NCBI GenBank assembly: GCA_963786195.1
Contig: CAWAYH010000009.1
Location: forward strand, 124,001-188,000
DNA from: CAWAYH01 sp963786195
GTDB lineage: Bacteria; Acidobacteriota; Vicinamibacteria; Vicinamibacterales; 2-12-FULL-66-21
Length of the DNA: 64,000 nt
Direction of reading: 5' to 3'
How positions within the stretch are numbered: the first letter of the stretch is position 1; each line of letters starts with the position of its first letter. The notes below the pieces were generated by a model. That model searched no databases and was not told the origin of the DNA. It was given only the letters and a program-made list of their open reading frames with translations. Below are positions 1 through 10,770 of this stretch, one piece after another. The translations under genes were made by a program, and so were the position numbers.

Positions 1-9
1 CTGGCGTCT

Positions 10-15
10 TATAAT
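10..15 (+). promoter_or_regulatory. -10 box of a probable leaderless promoter
   Basis: A perfect TATAAT lies 6 nt before the ATG at 22, so transcription would begin at or next to the start codon. The -35 region falls outside the window. Confidence 0.5.
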
Positions 16-21
16 ACCGGC

Positions 22-552
22 ATGCGACGCGCGGCCCTTCTCCTGATCCTCGTGCTCGGCGTTTGCCGCCACGTCGCCGGTCAAGTGCCGCTGCCGTTTC
101 CCAAGCCTGCGGATCCGAAGGCGGCCGGGGCGCAGGCGCCCAAGGTCGAGCCGCCCCAGCGCCCCGGCGGCCCCGCGAGCCCGCCTGCGCCGACCGAGGC
201 GATGCTGGGCCTGCCGATCTACCCGACGTCCCAGTTCATCGCGTCCTACGACGCCGGCCGCGGGCAGCGTTATTACCTGTTCGGCACCAATGCGTCCTTC
301 ACCGAGATCGTCGGCTACTACCGCACGGTCCTGAAGCAGAAAGGTGAGCTCGTGTACGAGGAGCCGCCGATTCACATGTTCGAGGTCGGGCGGTTCCGGG
401 AAGAGACGATGGCGTTTCCGCCGGGCGTGACGGTGAAGGACTATACGTGGGCCGGATCCTCCGGCTATCTGAACCCGAAGCGCGGCGCGGAGCCTGCGAG
501 GTTCAAGACGATCATCCAGATTGTTCCGTCGCCGGCCGGCGCGCCGAAGTAG
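22..552 (+). CDS. secreted protein of unknown function
   Basis: A 176-residue protein that I do not recognise. Residues 1-20 form a clear Sec signal peptide (MRR, a leucine-rich core, then HVAGQ). A proline/alanine-rich linker of about 35 residues follows (roughly 22-58), then a compact domain with many aromatic residues that starts near GLPIYPTSQF. The linker and signal suggest a periplasmic or surface protein, possibly tethered. It has no lipobox cysteine. The start is fixed by the TATAAT only 6 nt upstream, which leaves no room for a ribosome binding site. The gene converges on thiC with 3 nt between the stop codons. Confidence 0.75.
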   Translation: MRRAALLLILVLGVCRHVAGQVPLPFPKPADPKAAGAQAPKVEPPQRPGGPASPPAPTEAMLGLPIYPTSQFIASYDAGRGQRYYLFGTNASFTEIVGYYRTVLKQKGELVYEEPPIHMFEVGRFREETMAFPPGVTVKDYTWAGSSGYLNPKRGAEPARFKTIIQIVPSPAGAPK

Positions 553-555
553 TTC

Positions 556-2244
556 CTACTCTTCCTTCAGATATATCGCGCTGCCCTTCTCGCGAAACTC
601 GCGCGATTTTTCGTCCATGCCCTTCTCGGCCATCTCGCGCACCTGCTGCGTCAGCTCCATCGAGCAGAACTTCGGGCCGCACATCGAGCAGAAATGCGCG
701 ACCTTCGCCCCGTCCGCCGGCAGCGTCTCGTCGTGGTAGGCGCGCGCCGTCACCGGGTCGAGTGACAGGTTGAACTGATCCTCCCACCGGAACTCGAACC
801 GCGCCTTCGACAGCGCATCGTCCCAGGCCTGCGCGCGCGGATGGCCTTTGGCGAGGTCCGCGGCGTGGGCGGCGATCTTGTACGCGATGACGCCCGCCTT
901 GACGTCGTTGCGATCGGGAAGGCCGAGGTGCTCCTTCGGCGTGACGTAGCAGAGCATGGCGGTGCCGTACCAGCCGATGACGGCGGCGCCGATGGCCGAG
1001 GTGATGTGGTCGTACCCCGGCGCGATGTCGGTCGTCAGCGGGCCCAGCGTGTAGAACGGCGCTTCGTCGCACCACGCGAGCTGCTTCTCCATGTTCTCGC
1101 GAATGAGGTGCAGCGGGACGTGCCCGGGACCTTCGTTCATGACCTGGACGTCGTACTCCCAGGCGATCTTCGTCAACTCGCCCTGCGTGCGCAGTTCCGC
1201 GAACTGCGGTTCGTCGTTGGCGTCGGCAATGGATCCTGGTCGAAGCCCGTCCCCGAGCGAGAACGACACGTCGTAGGCGCGCATGATCTCGCAGATCTCG
1301 CGGAAGTGCGTGTACGTGAAGTTCTCCTGGTGGTGCGCGAGACACCACTTGGCGATGATCGAGCCGCCGCGCGACACGATGCCGGTCACGCGCCGCGCCG
1401 TCATCGGGATGTAGCGCAGCAACACCCCGGCGTGCACCGTGAAGTAGTCCACGCCCTGCTCGGCCTGCTCGATGAGCGTGTCCCGATAGACCTCCCACGT
1501 CAGGTCCTCCGGCCGTCCCCCGACTTTCTCCAGCGCCTGGTAGATCGGCACCGTGCCAATCGGCACCGGTGAGTTCCGGAGAATCCACTCACGTGTTTCG
1601 TGAATGTCCTTGCCGGTCGAGAGGTCCATCACCGTGTCGGCACCCCAGAGCGTCGCCCAGCGCAGCTTCTCGACCTCTTCCTCGACGGACGAGGTCACCG
1701 CGGAGTTGCCGATGTTGGCGTTCACCTTCACCGCGAAGTGGCGGCCGATGATCATCGGCTCCAGCTCGGGATGGTTGATGTTCGCCGGGATGATGGCCCG
1801 GCCGCGCGCGACCTCGGCGCGGACGAATGCCGCGTCGAACCCCTCACGCAGCGCGATGAACTCCATCTCGGCTGTGATCACGCCTTCGCGTGCGTAGCGG
1901 AGCTGGGTGACAGCCTCAGACCCTCGGAGCGCGGTTTGCGCGCGGGCGTGCAGACCGGGCGACACCTGAGACGCGTTGAGCGCTTCGATCGATCGAGGGC
2001 CGTCGACGACCCCGCCGCGCGACTCGATCCACGGGCGACGGAGTTGAGGAAGCCCGTCGCGGACGTCGTGACCCTGCGGACCGCTGGCGTCGTAGACACG
2101 CAGCGGCAGCTCGCCGCCACCGAGCGCGATCTCGCGCATCGGCACGCGGAGGTCGCCCGACGGGACGTACACCTTCCGTGAGTTCGGAAACGCCGAAGCA
2201 AAGTCAGTGGATTGAAGAGGAGGCAGCGAGGCTCGCGTCGGCAT
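556..2244 (-). CDS. thiC: phosphomethylpyrimidine synthase ThiC
   Basis: Radical SAM enzyme that turns aminoimidazole ribotide into hydroxymethylpyrimidine phosphate in thiamine biosynthesis, in the cytoplasm. The 562-residue product has the family's usual length. The C-terminal CxxCxxxxC cluster motif (C519, C522, C527 in CSMCGPKFC) binds the catalytic [4Fe-4S] cluster. The central TIM-barrel contains the expected conserved stretches such as NEGPGHVPL and DHITSAIGAA. The ATG is preceded by AGGTGA with 6-nt spacing, and TATAGT further up could be its -10. Only 39 nt separate it from the gene upstream, so there is no room for the TPP riboswitch that commonly controls thiC. No other thi gene is in the window. 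Confidence 0.97.
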   Translation of the reverse strand: MPTRASLPPLQSTDFASAFPNSRKVYVPSGDLRVPMREIALGGGELPLRVYDASGPQGHDVRDGLPQLRRPWIESRGGVVDGPRSIEALNASQVSPGLHARAQTALRGSEAVTQLRYAREGVITAEMEFIALREGFDAAFVRAEVARGRAIIPANINHPELEPMIIGRHFAVKVNANIGNSAVTSSVEEEVEKLRWATLWGADTVMDLSTGKDIHETREWILRNSPVPIGTVPIYQALEKVGGRPEDLTWEVYRDTLIEQAEQGVDYFTVHAGVLLRYIPMTARRVTGIVSRGGSIIAKWCLAHHQENFTYTHFREICEIMRAYDVSFSLGDGLRPGSIADANDEPQFAELRTQGELTKIAWEYDVQVMNEGPGHVPLHLIRENMEKQLAWCDEAPFYTLGPLTTDIAPGYDHITSAIGAAVIGWYGTAMLCYVTPKEHLGLPDRNDVKAGVIAYKIAAHAADLAKGHPRAQAWDDALSKARFEFRWEDQFNLSLDPVTARAYHDETLPADGAKVAHFCSMCGPKFCSMELTQQVREMAEKGMDEKSREFREKGSAIYLKEE

Positions 2245-2283
2245 GGGATTTCACCTGAGGCCCACTATAACAGGTCGTCGAGC

Positions 2284-3132
2284 TCAGGAAACGTCACGGG
2301 CTAGCCTGAGGCCGAGGCTGTAGCCTTTGTCCTGCGGACGGTGCGTGTAGCGCAGGCCGCAGCGCGCGCTGCCGCCGTCGAACAGCCAGCTCCCGCCGCG
2401 GATGACGCGATGAGGACTCTCACATTCGCCCTTCGGGTCGGTCACCGATCCTTCGGGGTACGGACAATGCGCGTCCTGCACCCATTCCCAGACGTTGCCC
2501 GACACGTCGAACAGGCCCCACGGATTCGGCGCGAACCGTCCCGCCGGTGTCGTCTGCTGGCGGAACTCTCCGATCGGCGCCTCGTACGGAAAGTTTCCGT
2601 TGATGTTGGCGTCCCGGCTGCTGAGGCTCGATGCGCGGCCGAACGGCGCCAACCCGTTCGCGCGGCATGCGTATTCCCATTCGGCCTCGGTCGGCAGCCT
2701 GAAGCCCGCCGAACTGCGCTCGTTCAGCCGGCGGATGAACAGCTGCACGTCGTGCCAGGTGACCTGTTCGACCGGGCAGCGGTCGCCGCAGCGCTTGAAG
2801 AAACTCGGGTTGTCGCCCATCACGTGATCCCACTCGCCCTGCATCACCTCGTAGCGACCAAGGTAGAAGGGCCGACTCAGCGTGACCTCGTGCAACGCTT
2901 CGCCGGCCTCGCGCTTCGGTTCGTCCGCGGGCGTGCCCATCTTGAACGTCCCGGCACGCAGCAGCACGAATTCCATCCCGCTGTAGGGATCGGACCAGGA
3001 CGTCATGTGCGTGGGCGCCGGCGCACGTACGGCGGCCTCGAAGATTACCCAGAACGCCGCGATCCCAACTGCCAGCAGGATCAGCGATCGTCGCTGATTC
3101 CGATTGATAGCCGCCTCGCCCTCGGGGGTCAT
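2284..3132 (-). CDS. membrane-anchored FGE-sulfatase (SUMF1) domain protein, probably not a formylglycine synthase
   Basis: 282 residues. An N-terminal signal anchor (about residues 14-31) is followed by a formylglycine-generating-enzyme fold with its hallmark blocks: FKMGTP near residue 63, RLPTEAEWEYACR, the GLFDVSGNVWEWVQD block and RGGSWLFDGG. True FGEs bind copper through two cysteines just after the GGS motif. Here those positions appear to be Phe and Ala, so oxidation of sulfatase cysteines is unlikely. Many bacterial members of this fold instead bind ligands or partner proteins outside the membrane. TATACT lies 11 nt before the ATG, giving a very short leader. It is divergent from the ADOP permease gene. 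Confidence 0.85.
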   Translation of the reverse strand: MTPEGEAAINRNQRRSLILLAVGIAAFWVIFEAAVRAPAPTHMTSWSDPYSGMEFVLLRAGTFKMGTPADEPKREAGEALHEVTLSRPFYLGRYEVMQGEWDHVMGDNPSFFKRCGDRCPVEQVTWHDVQLFIRRLNERSSAGFRLPTEAEWEYACRANGLAPFGRASSLSSRDANINGNFPYEAPIGEFRQQTTPAGRFAPNPWGLFDVSGNVWEWVQDAHCPYPEGSVTDPKGECESPHRVIRGGSWLFDGGSARCGLRYTHRPQDKGYSLGLRLARDVS

Positions 3133-3297
3133 CGCCTGTCAGGAGTATAGAACCGGCGCCTGTGCGTTCCCGGACGGTCCGTGCCGGAAGCGAACGACAC
3201 GCTCTTCCGACGCTTGCAAGCATCACTCCGCGAACTTCCTGTCCGCTAACGACTTCTCGTCCATGCCCGTGGCACGGCTTTGGCTTTGCGGTTGAGC

Positions 3298-5742
3298 ATG
3301 GACAGCTTCCTGCAGGATCTTCGCTACTCGCTGCGGATGATCGCGAAAGCCCCGGGCCTCGCGGCCATCGCGATCCTCACGATCGGGATTGGCACCGGCG
3401 CCAATGCCACCGTGTTCGGGTTCGTCAGCGCACTTCTGCTTCGACCGCCGGCAGGGGTTGTCGATCCGCAGTCTCTCGTCGCGATTTACACGAGCGACTA
3501 CAGCAGCGGCCCCTACGGGAATACGTCGTACCCCGATTACGTGTCTCTACGGTCGGACGCGACGACGTTCGCGGCGCTGGCGGCGGAGCAGGATCGCGGC
3601 GCGGGCGTGCTGCGCACCGACCAGGCGGTCGACCGCGTCCAGATTGCCGCGGTGACGGGCGATTACTTCGAGCTCCTTGGCTTACGCGCGACCAGCGGAC
3701 GGCTGCTGACGGAGAGCGACACGAAGCCGGATGCACCGCCGGCCGCGGTGATCGGTCATGGTCTCTGGCAGCGCGCGTTCGGCGGCGATCCCGCGACCGT
3801 CGGGAGCGCGCTGACGCTGAACGGCCGCACCTATACGATCGTTGGCGTCGTTCCTGCCGCGTTCAGAGGATTGATCATCGACGATGCGGTCGAGGCCTGG
3901 ACGCCGATGGTGCCGCCTGCGGACGCCCCGCAGGAACGGCAGAATCGCGGGATCGCGGTCTACGGCCGGCTTCGGCCGGATGCCACGCTGCGTGAAGCGC
4001 AGGCGCAACTGAGCGTCATCGCTGCAACGCTCGCGCGAGCCTATCCGGCGACGAACCTCGGCACGCTGCAGACTCCCAAGGAGCCGCGGCCGATCGTCGC
4101 GCTCAGCCACACGCGGATGCCGCCGGACTTCCGGCCCACAGTGGCGGCTGTGGGTGCGGTGCTCCTGGCGGCCGTCGTGCTGGTGTTGCTCATTGCCTGC
4201 GCGAACGTGGCCAGCCTTCTGCTCGCGCGCGCGACGTCACGGCACCGGGAGATGGCCATCCGACTCGCGCTCGGCGCCGGGCGCCGGCGCCTCGTGCGGC
4301 AGATGCTGACGGAGAGCGTCCTGCTGGGAATCGGCGGCGGAACGTGCGGACTCCTGTTCGCGCTCTGGACGTCCGACATCCTGCCGTCCTTCTTCCCGGC
4401 CGAACAGGCGCGGCTACTCGACACGTCCGTTGACGCGCGCGCGGTGACGTTCGTCGCCGCGCTCTCGCTCGCGAGCAGCCTGCTCTTCGGGCTCGCACCC
4501 GCGCTGCACGCGTCGGGGTCTTCGACGGCGGCTGCGCTGCGCGGCAGTATGAGGCAGGTCTCGGACGGGCGCGCGGGGACACGGCTGCGACGGATTCTGG
4601 TCGCCGGACAAGTCACGGTCGCCGTCGTCCTGCTCGTCTCGTCGGCTCTGCTCGTCAAGAGCCTGAACAACGCGATGAACGCGGATTTGGGATTCGCCAC
4701 GCACGAAGGCGTCATCGCGACCGTCGAACTGCCGCCAGCCGACTTCACCCCGGAGCAGGGTCGCCTGTACTACGACGCCGTCCTGGAACGCGTCAGGGGC
4801 ATGGCTGGCGTCCAGGCGGCCGCCTTCGCTCGCACGCTGCCGCTCAGCCGCGGGTCGCGGCGCGGTTTCCGGGTCGACGGCTACCAGGCGAAGCCGGGCG
4901 AAGACCTGGAGCAGGTCATCAACGTCGTCTCCAACGGGTACTTCGAGACGATGCAGATCCCGCTGCGGGACGGGCGGACGTTCGACACGCGCGACCGGGC
5001 CGATGGCGCGGCCGTTGTCGTCGTCAACGACCTGCTCGCGAATCGTTTCTTCGGCGGCAACGCCGTCGGCCGCCGCATCAGGGACTCCCGCAAACGCGAA
5101 TTCGAAATCGTCGGCGTCGTGCAATCGCACAAGTACCTGACCGCGCAGGATACGTCGGTGCCGATCGTCTACTATCCGGTCGGGCAGGAGTACATGCCGC
5201 GGCTGACGCTGGTCGCGCGCGTCTATGGGAATCCACGGGCCATGATCGAACCGATCAAGCGCGAGATGCAGGCCGTCAATCATCTGGTCCCGGTCTTTCG
5301 CACGATTCCGTTGTCGTCGCACCTCTCGGAGGCCGTGGCGGCGGAGCGGCTGACAGCCACGCTCGTCGGCGTCTGCGGCGGGATGGCGCTGCTGCTTGCG
5401 AGCATCGGCGTCTACGGCGTCATCGCGTACGGCGTGGTGCGGCGCGCGAAGGAAATCGGGATCAGAGTCGCGCTGGGCGCGCGAACGCTCGACGTCATTC
5501 GACTGGTGCTGCAGGAGGGCGTCGGCGTCACGGGGTTCGGCGTCCTCGCAGGACTCGCGCTGGCGCTGCTGGCGGCCCGCGCGCTGGGCTCGCTCACTCC
5601 CCTCTACGGCGTCAGCGCCTCCGATCCGCTGACGTATGTGGCGGTCCCGCTGGTCCTGCTCTCGGTCGCGCTTCTTGCCGCGCTCGCGCCGACTCGCCGT
5701 GCGCTCCGTGTGGATCCGAATTCAGTCTTGCGGCAGGAGTAG
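3298..5742 (+). CDS. ADOP-type ABC transporter permease (duplicated MacB/FtsX module)
   Basis: About 814 residues forming two tandem MacB-like modules: TM1, a periplasmic domain (roughly 45-265), an FtsX triple-TM block (roughly 275-400), a second periplasmic domain (roughly 440-650) and a final FtsX block (roughly 690-805). The cytoplasmic REMAIRLALGA and KEIGIRVALGA repeats mark the coupling segments of each half. This architecture is the 'acidobacterial duplicated orphan permease' family, whose members usually lack a neighbouring ATPase, as here. Substrate is unknown; MacB relatives export peptides, lipids or drugs. I chose ATG 3298 over 3280 because the family begins with a short DLRYSLR helix. 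No clear ribosome binding site precedes either start. Confidence 0.92.
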   Translation: MDSFLQDLRYSLRMIAKAPGLAAIAILTIGIGTGANATVFGFVSALLLRPPAGVVDPQSLVAIYTSDYSSGPYGNTSYPDYVSLRSDATTFAALAAEQDRGAGVLRTDQAVDRVQIAAVTGDYFELLGLRATSGRLLTESDTKPDAPPAAVIGHGLWQRAFGGDPATVGSALTLNGRTYTIVGVVPAAFRGLIIDDAVEAWTPMVPPADAPQERQNRGIAVYGRLRPDATLREAQAQLSVIAATLARAYPATNLGTLQTPKEPRPIVALSHTRMPPDFRPTVAAVGAVLLAAVVLVLLIACANVASLLLARATSRHREMAIRLALGAGRRRLVRQMLTESVLLGIGGGTCGLLFALWTSDILPSFFPAEQARLLDTSVDARAVTFVAALSLASSLLFGLAPALHASGSSTAAALRGSMRQVSDGRAGTRLRRILVAGQVTVAVVLLVSSALLVKSLNNAMNADLGFATHEGVIATVELPPADFTPEQGRLYYDAVLERVRGMAGVQAAAFARTLPLSRGSRRGFRVDGYQAKPGEDLEQVINVVSNGYFETMQIPLRDGRTFDTRDRADGAAVVVVNDLLANRFFGGNAVGRRIRDSRKREFEIVGVVQSHKYLTAQDTSVPIVYYPVGQEYMPRLTLVARVYGNPRAMIEPIKREMQAVNHLVPVFRTIPLSSHLSEAVAAERLTATLVGVCGGMALLLASIGVYGVIAYGVVRRAKEIGIRVALGARTLDVIRLVLQEGVGVTGFGVLAGLALALLAARALGSLTPLYGVSASDPLTYVAVPLVLLSVALLAALAPTRRALRVDPNSVLRQE

Positions 5743-5747
5743 GACGC

Positions 5748-6906
5748 TCACAGCTTTCGCAGCACGAAGCACTTCAGATAGTACGTTTCAGGCACCGTCA
5801 TCAGCACGGGGTGGTCGCGCCCCTGCATCCGCTTTTCGACCACGGTGACGTCGGCGTGCGCGTCGACCGCGGCGGCCGCCAGCACATCGGCGAACGCCGC
5901 CTCGCTGACGTTGTAGGAGCAGCTGCACGTCATCAGGAATCCGCCAGGCCGCAGCAACTTCAGCGCCCGAAGGTTGATTTCCTTGTAGCCCGACAGCGCC
6001 TTGGGCACGGCGGCTTTGTTCTTCGCAAAGGCCGGCGGGTCGAGCACGATCGTGTCGAAGCGTTCGCCGCGACGCTCGAGCTCGCGTAGCTCGTCGAAGA
6101 CGTTCATCGCCCGCGCCTCGACGTTGGCCAGGCCGTTGCGCTTCGCGTTGCCGACGATCCTCGCCACCGCGTCTTCGGAGATATCGACCGCCAGCACCTG
6201 GTCGCAGGCCGGTGCCAACGCCAGCGCAAAACCGCCGTTGTAGCTGAACGCGTCCAGCAGCCGGCCGCGCGCGTAGCGTGCAGCGGCCACACGATTCTCG
6301 CGCTGATCCAGAAACAATCCCGTTTTCTGCCCGCGGTACGGATCGACATCGAAGATGACTCGGCCTTCGCGGATCTCGAGGGTCTCGGGCACCGTGCCGT
6401 GGAGGACCTCCACCCGCTGCTCGAGACCCTCCAGCAGGCGGACGCGCGGGTCGTTGCGCGCCAAAACCCCCGACGGCCGCAGCCGATCGACGAGCAGACC
6501 CGTCAGGGTTGGCAGCAACCGGTCGATCCCCTGTACGAGCGCCTGGAGAACGAGCACGTCGGTGTACCGGTCCACGACCAGTCCCGGGAGCAGGTCGGCC
6601 TCGCCATGCACGAGCCGGTACGCAGTCGCGTCGATGCCGAGCGACTCGCGGTATGCGACCGCCGCGTCGATCCGGCCGCGCCAGGTGTCCAGCGTCGGCG
6701 CCACCTCCCCGCGTGACAGCATCCGCACCGCGATTTCCGATCGATCGCTGTACAGACGCGTAGCCGATCGGCCGCCCGCGCGGCCCCGACACGAGGACGA
6801 CGTCGCCCCCCGCCGCGCTCGCGTCCTTCACATCGCTGCGATACACCCAGGGGTGTCCGCTGCGGACGCGCTCTTCGCCACGATGGGTGATAGCAATATG
6901 GGGCAT
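5748..6906 (-). CDS. PUA-domain class I rRNA (cytosine-5) methyltransferase, RlmI-like, frameshifted as sequenced
   Basis: SAM-dependent methyltransferase of the RlmI/YccW group. Residues 1-50 form the PUA domain (SGHPWVYRSDV), and the C-terminal two thirds the catalytic domain, with LLDAFSYNGGFAL binding SAM, the LDPPAFAKNK motif IV and CSCSYNVS with the catalytic-type cysteines. The frame breaks near 6756: after GRPIGYA one extra T must be removed to continue as LYSDRSEIAVRML, which is the sequence expected for the family. Without it the reading frame restarts at 6728. Since both halves are well preserved I read this as a sequencing error rather than a dead gene. It converges on the ADOP gene with 5 nt between the stops. 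Confidence 0.85.
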
Positions 6907-6922
6907 GGATCGTGAGCTTCGC

Positions 6923-6928
6923 TATAAT
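6923..6928 (+). promoter_or_regulatory. -10 box of a leaderless or near-leaderless rpiB promoter
   Basis: TATAAT ends 8 nt before the rpiB ATG, so the expected transcription start coincides with the start codon. No convincing -35 hexamer is visible at 16-18 nt spacing. Confidence 0.5.
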
Positions 6929-6936
6929 CTCATGTC

Positions 6937-7386
6937 ATGCGTATCGCGATCGGTGCCGACCATGCGGGGTTTGCGCTGAAGCAGCACCTGATGGACACGA
7001 TACGGCGACTCGGTCACGAGATCGACGATCGCGGCACGCACAGTGAAGATCCGGTCGACTATCCCGCGATCTGCGCGGACGTCGGCCGCGCGGTCGCGGA
7101 GCAGCGCGCGGATCGCGGGATCGTCCTCGGCGGCAGCGGTCAGGGCGAGCAGATCGCCGCCAACAAGGTCGCCGGAGTACGCGCCGCGTTGTGCAACGAC
7201 CTCTATACGGCCCGCCTGTCGCGGCAGCACAATGATGCCAACGTCCTCGCCATGGGCGGCCGCATCGTCGCCTTCGGTCTCGCCGACGAGATCGTGACGC
7301 TGTGGCTCGGCACGGCCTTCGAGGGCGGGCGGCATCAAAGGCGCGTCGCGCAGATCAGCGCGCTCGAACGCAATGGTGAATGCTGA
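6937..7386 (+). CDS. rpiB: ribose-5-phosphate isomerase B
   Basis: Interconverts ribose 5-phosphate and ribulose 5-phosphate in the pentose phosphate pathway. The 149-residue protein starts with GADHAGFALK and carries GGSGQGEQIAANK, where the E. coli-type catalytic cysteine is replaced and the Glu of the GGSGxGE loop serves as base, as in the mycobacterial enzyme. SRQHNDANVLAMGGR completes the phosphate-binding region. The last codons (NGEC, stop) are already part of the heptamer-rich repeat that fills the gap to glyA, so the native C-terminus may have been altered. Confidence 0.95.
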   Translation: MRIAIGADHAGFALKQHLMDTIRRLGHEIDDRGTHSEDPVDYPAICADVGRAVAEQRADRGIVLGGSGQGEQIAANKVAGVRAALCNDLYTARLSRQHNDANVLAMGGRIVAFGLADEIVTLWLGTAFEGGRHQRRVAQISALERNGEC

Positions 7387-7546
7387 AGTGCGAATGCTGA
7401 GCGGAATTCGGAATCTGAAATGATAAAGATACTGTGGAATGAAGCAACTTCGACCATTCAGCAGTGCTCCATTTACCCTTATCTTCAACGTTCAATACTT
7501 CAACATTCAATTCAGCATTCCCAATTCAGAATTCAGAATTATTGAT
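7377..7546 (+). repeat. AT-rich intergenic inverted-repeat element with heptamer words (copy A)
   Basis: The gap between rpiB and glyA is much poorer in G+C than its neighbours. The left part repeats GAATGCTGA (7379 and 7393); the right part carries the reverse complement TTCAGCATTC (7511-7520) and an exact 7-nt tandem of AATTCAG at 7523-7540. Bases 7466-7486 match 29116-29136 at 20 of 21 positions, linking it to copy B. It starts inside the rpiB 3' end. Confidence 0.75.
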
Positions 7547-8824
<1,278 letters not shown>

Positions 8825-10770
8825 TCGGCGCGTCCGTCGCGGCGTTCGCGCCCGATGGGCCGCTGGCCCGCGCGCTGCCGGGATTCGAAGCGCGCGCCGG
8901 CCAGCTCGAGATGGCCGAGGCCGTCGCGTCCGTCATCGCCACGGGCGGTATCCTGCTTGCCGAAGCGGGAACGGGCACCGGCAAGACTCTGGCCTATCTC
9001 ATCCCCGCGATCTTGAGCCGCCAGCGCGTGCTCGTCTCCACCGGCACCAAAAACCTCCAGGAGCAGATCTTCTTCAAGGATCTGCCCATGCTGCGCGACT
9101 CGCTGGGCGTCCCCTTCACCGCAACGTGCATGAAGGGACGCGGAAACTACCTGTGCCTGCATCGCTTCGAAGCATTTCGCGAGAGTCCGGCGCTTCGGTC
9201 CAGCGACGAGTTCCTGCAACTGCGTATCCTCGAGAGGTGGTCTGCCGAGACCGAGACCGGCGACCGCGCCGAAATCGAAGATCTGCCAGACGATGTGCCG
9301 TTCTGGAATGAGATCGCGGCCACGAGCGAAAACTGCATCGGCGCCGAGTGTCCCCGCTTCAAGGACTGCTACGTCGTCCGCATGCGCCAGCGCGCCGCCG
9401 AATCCGATCTGGTGATCGTCAACCATCACCTGCTCTGCGCCGACGCCGCCGTCCGGCAGAGTGATTTTGGCGAGGTCATCCCGCGGTGCAGCAACGCAAT
9501 CGTCGACGAAGCGCATCAGCTGGAAGAAGTGGCCACGCAATACTTCGGGCTGTCCGTCAGCACGTATCGGCTCGACGAGCTCGCGCGGGACGCCGAGCAG
9601 TCGATCAGGCTCGTCGACGACAAGGAGCGGGCACACGGGATCGCCGACGACGCGCGCAGGATCCGCGATCACGCGCGCGTGTTCTTTGCCGCCTTGCAGA
9701 TGCTGCGCCACGAGTTGCCGTCAGCGTCGGGCGCCGAAACGCGCACGCGGGTCAGGGCCGGCGACCTCGCGCGCGCGGGGGCGGACGATGGCCCCGCGCT
9801 GGTTGCAGCGCTCGAGGCCCTCGAGGCGGACGTGGCGCTGGCCAGAGACGTGCCCGAGGACGTGATCGCGCTGGGCCGGCGCGCGCGCGAAATCAGGGAC
9901 GACGTCCGTTTTCTCCTCGCGGCCAACGACCCGGGGTTCGTCTATTTCCTGGAGACCCGGGGACGGGCGGTCTTCCTCCGCGCGTCGCCGATCGACGTGT
10001 CGTCCATCGTTCGGGACCTGCTGCTCGATCGCATGGACGCGACCGTTCTGACCTCGGCGACACTGGCGGTCGACGGCTCGTTCGAGTACGTGCGCGGGCG
10101 GCTGGGCATCCGGCACGCGACGGAATTGAAGTTCGAATCGGAGTTCGATTTCACGCGGCAGTCGATCCTGTATCTCCCGAAACAGATGCCGGATCCACGG
10201 AACCCGCGGTTCTCGAGCGCCGCGGCCAGCCAGATCATCGAGATCCTGAAGCTGACGTCGGGCCGGGCGTTCGTGCTGTTCACGAGCTACGCCAATCTGA
10301 GAGAGGTCCACAGGATCGCCGCGGCCGAGCTCGAGTACCCATCCTGGTGCAGGGATCGGCGCCGAGGTCGGCGCTGCTCCGCGAGTTCAAGGCAACGCCC
10401 CACGCGGTGCTGCTGGCCACGTCGAGCTTCTGGCAGGGCGTGGACGTCGTGGGCGACGCGTTGAGCTGCGTCATCATCGACAAGCTGCCGTTTGCCTCGC
10501 CGGCCGATCCGATCACGGCCGCGCGCATCGAGGCAATCGGCGCGCGCGGGGGATCGCCGTTCGGCGAGTACCAGATTCCGCTCGCCATCCTCTCGCTGAA
10601 ACAGGGTCTGGGGCGCCTTCTGAGGCATCGCCTCGATCGGGGCGTACTGGCCGTCCTGGATCCGCGCCTGCGGACGATGGGATACGGGCGACGGTTCCTG
10701 GCGTCGCTGCCGCCGGCGCCTGTCACCCACGATCTTGCCGACATCCGGGCGTTCTTCGCGGCGTCCACCA

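Noticed and set aside
2245..2283. TPP riboswitch before thiC
   Set aside because: Only 39 nt separate thiC from the next gene and no riboswitch core is present; the CCTGAG-like bases overlap the ribosome binding site.
7439..7546. N-terminal extension of glyA
   Set aside because: It is translated intergenic repeat with low-complexity Phe/Ile/Asn content and has no match to the family.
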